Shown here: piece by piece, positions 62,594 to 64,000 of the stretch
Numbering within the stretch: position 1 is the first letter of the stretch
Layout: every line of letters begins with the position of its first letter
Program-made: the position numbers and the translations under genes
NCBI GenBank assembly: GCA_035487355.1
Contig: DATHMF010000020.1
Location: 62,001-126,000, forward strand
Direction of reading: 5' to 3'
DNA from: Terriglobales bacterium
GTDB lineage: Bacteria; Acidobacteriota; Terriglobia; Terriglobales; Acidobacteriaceae
Length of the DNA stretch: 64,000 bases
The notes under the pieces: generated by a model
The model's input: only the letters and a program-made list of their open reading frames with translations
Databases searched by the model: none
What the model was told of the DNA's origin: nothing

Positions 62594-64000
62594 TTACTCT
62601 TCTTCAACTTCATCTTCATCCGCGGCCTTGCCCCCATGGACAGATGGTTCCTGAGCCAGTTTCATTCGCACCAATTCAAGTAGGCCGCCATGTTGAACAG
62701 TAGCGAGAGATAGCCCGAGAACCTCCATAGCAAAAAGTTCATCGAGTTTCCTCCGCACGTGGTCTTGGTCCAGCTTGTGAAAGGGCAGAAGCTCTTCATC
62801 TTTAAAGGCATCGAAAAGCTTAGCGGCAACTTCTAGCCGCGTCAGAGTTAGGCCGGTGACATCCAACACCGGCAAGTCCTGCAGAGCTGTCCTCCCAATA
62901 TTTCCTCGACCTGATTGTTGCTTGTTCGCGTGATACCAGTGTAGGAGAAGCCCAAGAGTCGTGTTGGCCCACACCACCATGGCCTTTTCTTGTTCCACAT
63001 TTGCAAGTCCAATCGAGATCCACGCACGGCCGCCAATGGTTCGGCGCGGAGTGAACTGCATAGCTGTCGCTTGGCTGTTGAAGCGGAAGTTCTGATTGAA
63101 ATGGCAATGTGATGCTGTAGCCGAAATTGTTGCAACTTTGTAGTCAATCAAAGCTTTTTCCTTCGCGTTCTTAGGGCGTCTGGGTTGTGCTTCTGAATCT
63201 GCATCAAACGACAACCGTTTTTCACGCTTTGCGTCGTGCGTCCAGAGTACAGGGTACGTTGGCGTAGAATTCTTCTGAATATCCGAGATTACGAACGGCC
63301 CTCTTATCCCACCGCCTGAGGGGCTGAAGTTGATATCCGAATGATAGGGGCCAATCTCGCCTATTGTCTTCAACGGAGAGATAGGGATATCGACAGCTTC
63401 CGATTCGTGCATGCCTGGAAGCCAAATGCGCTTGTTGTTCGCAATCTGATACGCGGCCTGAGCTAAGGAAAGGTCCGCGACACGCGAAGGATTCCACACG
63501 CCGGAGTCGGTGACGGGCGCTTCTATCGCTTGCCCGATAACGTCGTTGCCAAAATGCAGTGGTGTGCCCCCGACTGGGCCGTCTTCTAATCGCCTTAGGC
63601 CATCATCTCCCATTAACCGGCAAATCTGCTTCGCAGCCGTTGTGCCGAGGAGCGGGTAAGCGGGACGCTCTTTCAGAATCACGAACGTCGCTCGTGTGCT
63701 CGGAATACCGGTTTTGCGGCCAACCACAAGGCATTCCCCCATTCCAGTATCAGCAGAAAAGGACATCTCTTCGTCACTGGAACCTGCGATCGAAACAAGA
63801 ACGAGATCGCCGTAGTTTTTGGCTAGTAGCGCCCGTGAAGCTTCCCACGCCTCTCCCGAGAGTAGGCTCAGCGGCATTACCAACGCCAACATGCCACCTA
63901 GTTTAACCTTCCTGTCCGCAAGTACGAGGAAGATCGATGCTTCACCTGCATTCCCGTGAGCACTCGTGCCCTCAGTTAGCCGTTTCGTCGCTTTCGCCAT
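62594..64000 (-). CDS. DNA N6-adenine methyltransferase-like protein, N-terminal part outside the window
   Basis: 468 codons are open to the right edge. The ATG at 64000 is probably internal, because the first residues read like the part of an N6 DNA methylase that follows the catalytic NPPY motif: GGMLALVMPLSLLSGEAW and LVLVSIAGSSDEEMSFS, then a target-recognition-like region (NSTPTYPVLWTHDAKREKRL, NQNFRFNSQATAMQF) and an acidic C-terminus. The catalytic motifs would lie beyond 64000. It may belong to a restriction-modification or phage-defence locus. Confidence 0.6.
   Translation of the reverse strand: MAKATKRLTEGTSAHGNAGEASIFLVLADRKVKLGGMLALVMPLSLLSGEAWEASRALLAKNYGDLVLVSIAGSSDEEMSFSADTGMGECLVVGRKTGIPSTRATFVILKERPAYPLLGTTAAKQICRLMGDDGLRRLEDGPVGGTPLHFGNDVIGQAIEAPVTDSGVWNPSRVADLSLAQAAYQIANNKRIWLPGMHESEAVDIPISPLKTIGEIGPYHSDINFSPSGGGIRGPFVISDIQKNSTPTYPVLWTHDAKREKRLSFDADSEAQPRRPKNAKEKALIDYKVATISATASHCHFNQNFRFNSQATAMQFTPRRTIGGRAWISIGLANVEQEKAMVVWANTTLGLLLHWYHANKQQSGRGNIGRTALQDLPVLDVTGLTLTRLEVAAKLFDAFKDEELLPFHKLDQDHVRRKLDELFAMEVLGLSLATVQHGGLLELVRMKLAQEPSVHGGKAADEDEVEEE

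Noticed and set aside
1..64000. CRISPR array or prophage
   Set aside because: No set of regularly spaced identical repeats, and no integrase, terminase, capsid or tail genes were seen.

Overview
The window reads as a chromosomal segment of a Gram-negative (diderm), GC-moderate soil-type bacterium, most likely an Acidobacteriota member. The pointers are a very large Oar-like TonB-dependent receptor with an N-terminal carboxypeptidase-regulatory domain, an LptE lipoprotein, ExbD, a membrane pyrophosphatase, two chemosensory gene sets, and many gene-end repeats of the kind common in that phylum. The taxonomic call is inference; no rRNA or tRNA gene was found to test it.

Layout. 1-5.3 kb: a truncated unknown gene, the TonB-dependent receptor divergent from a secreted molybdopterin-binding-fold protein across a 20-bp perfect palindrome, and a small secreted protein. 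5.3-11.6 kb: a Ycf46-like AAA+ ATPase divergent from rpsT, then a leftward envelope operon psd-pssA-(Asd-like pseudoenzyme)-lptE-holA. 12-14.6 kb: hppA with a sigma70-type promoter, a structured leader and a strong terminator. 14.7-29.2 kb: housekeeping and accessory metabolism (membrane protein, MscS channel, SDR, desaturase with an 11-residue-repeat tail, beta-hydroxyacid dehydrogenase, MBL hydrolase, glycerate kinase, ExbD, alpha/beta hydrolase, M20 peptidase). 29.4-34.6 kb: uvrB, a repeat-rich spacer, a 5' nuclease, and an ArsR-SRPBCC-VOC group.

35.7-58.6 kb is the most interesting part: a chemosensory and two-component island. A leftward set (PilZ-like protein, unknown proline-rich protein, histidine-kinase remnant, CheW, MCP, CheR, hybrid CheA-receiver) and a rightward set (MCP, CheW, CheR, CheA, CheB, CheY, CheX) flank a leftward two-component operon (GAF/PAS histidine kinase, receiver, NtrC-type sigma54 activator with GAFTGA). 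An inverted repeat of form GTCTCA-N3-TGAGAC recurs upstream of three GG-N10-GC (sigma54-type) promoter candidates, in front of both chemosensory sets. This suggests that the central activator drives both. No flagellar or pilus structural gene is in the window, so the output is unknown.

58.6-64 kb: a membrane-anchored class III nucleotide cyclase with a beta-propeller sits between the intact cheX and a second, diverged 185-bp copy of the cheX 3' end. Repeats, a possible nuclease-fold gene, a small unknown gene and the C-terminal part of a probable DNA N6-adenine methyltransferase (open at the right edge) follow.
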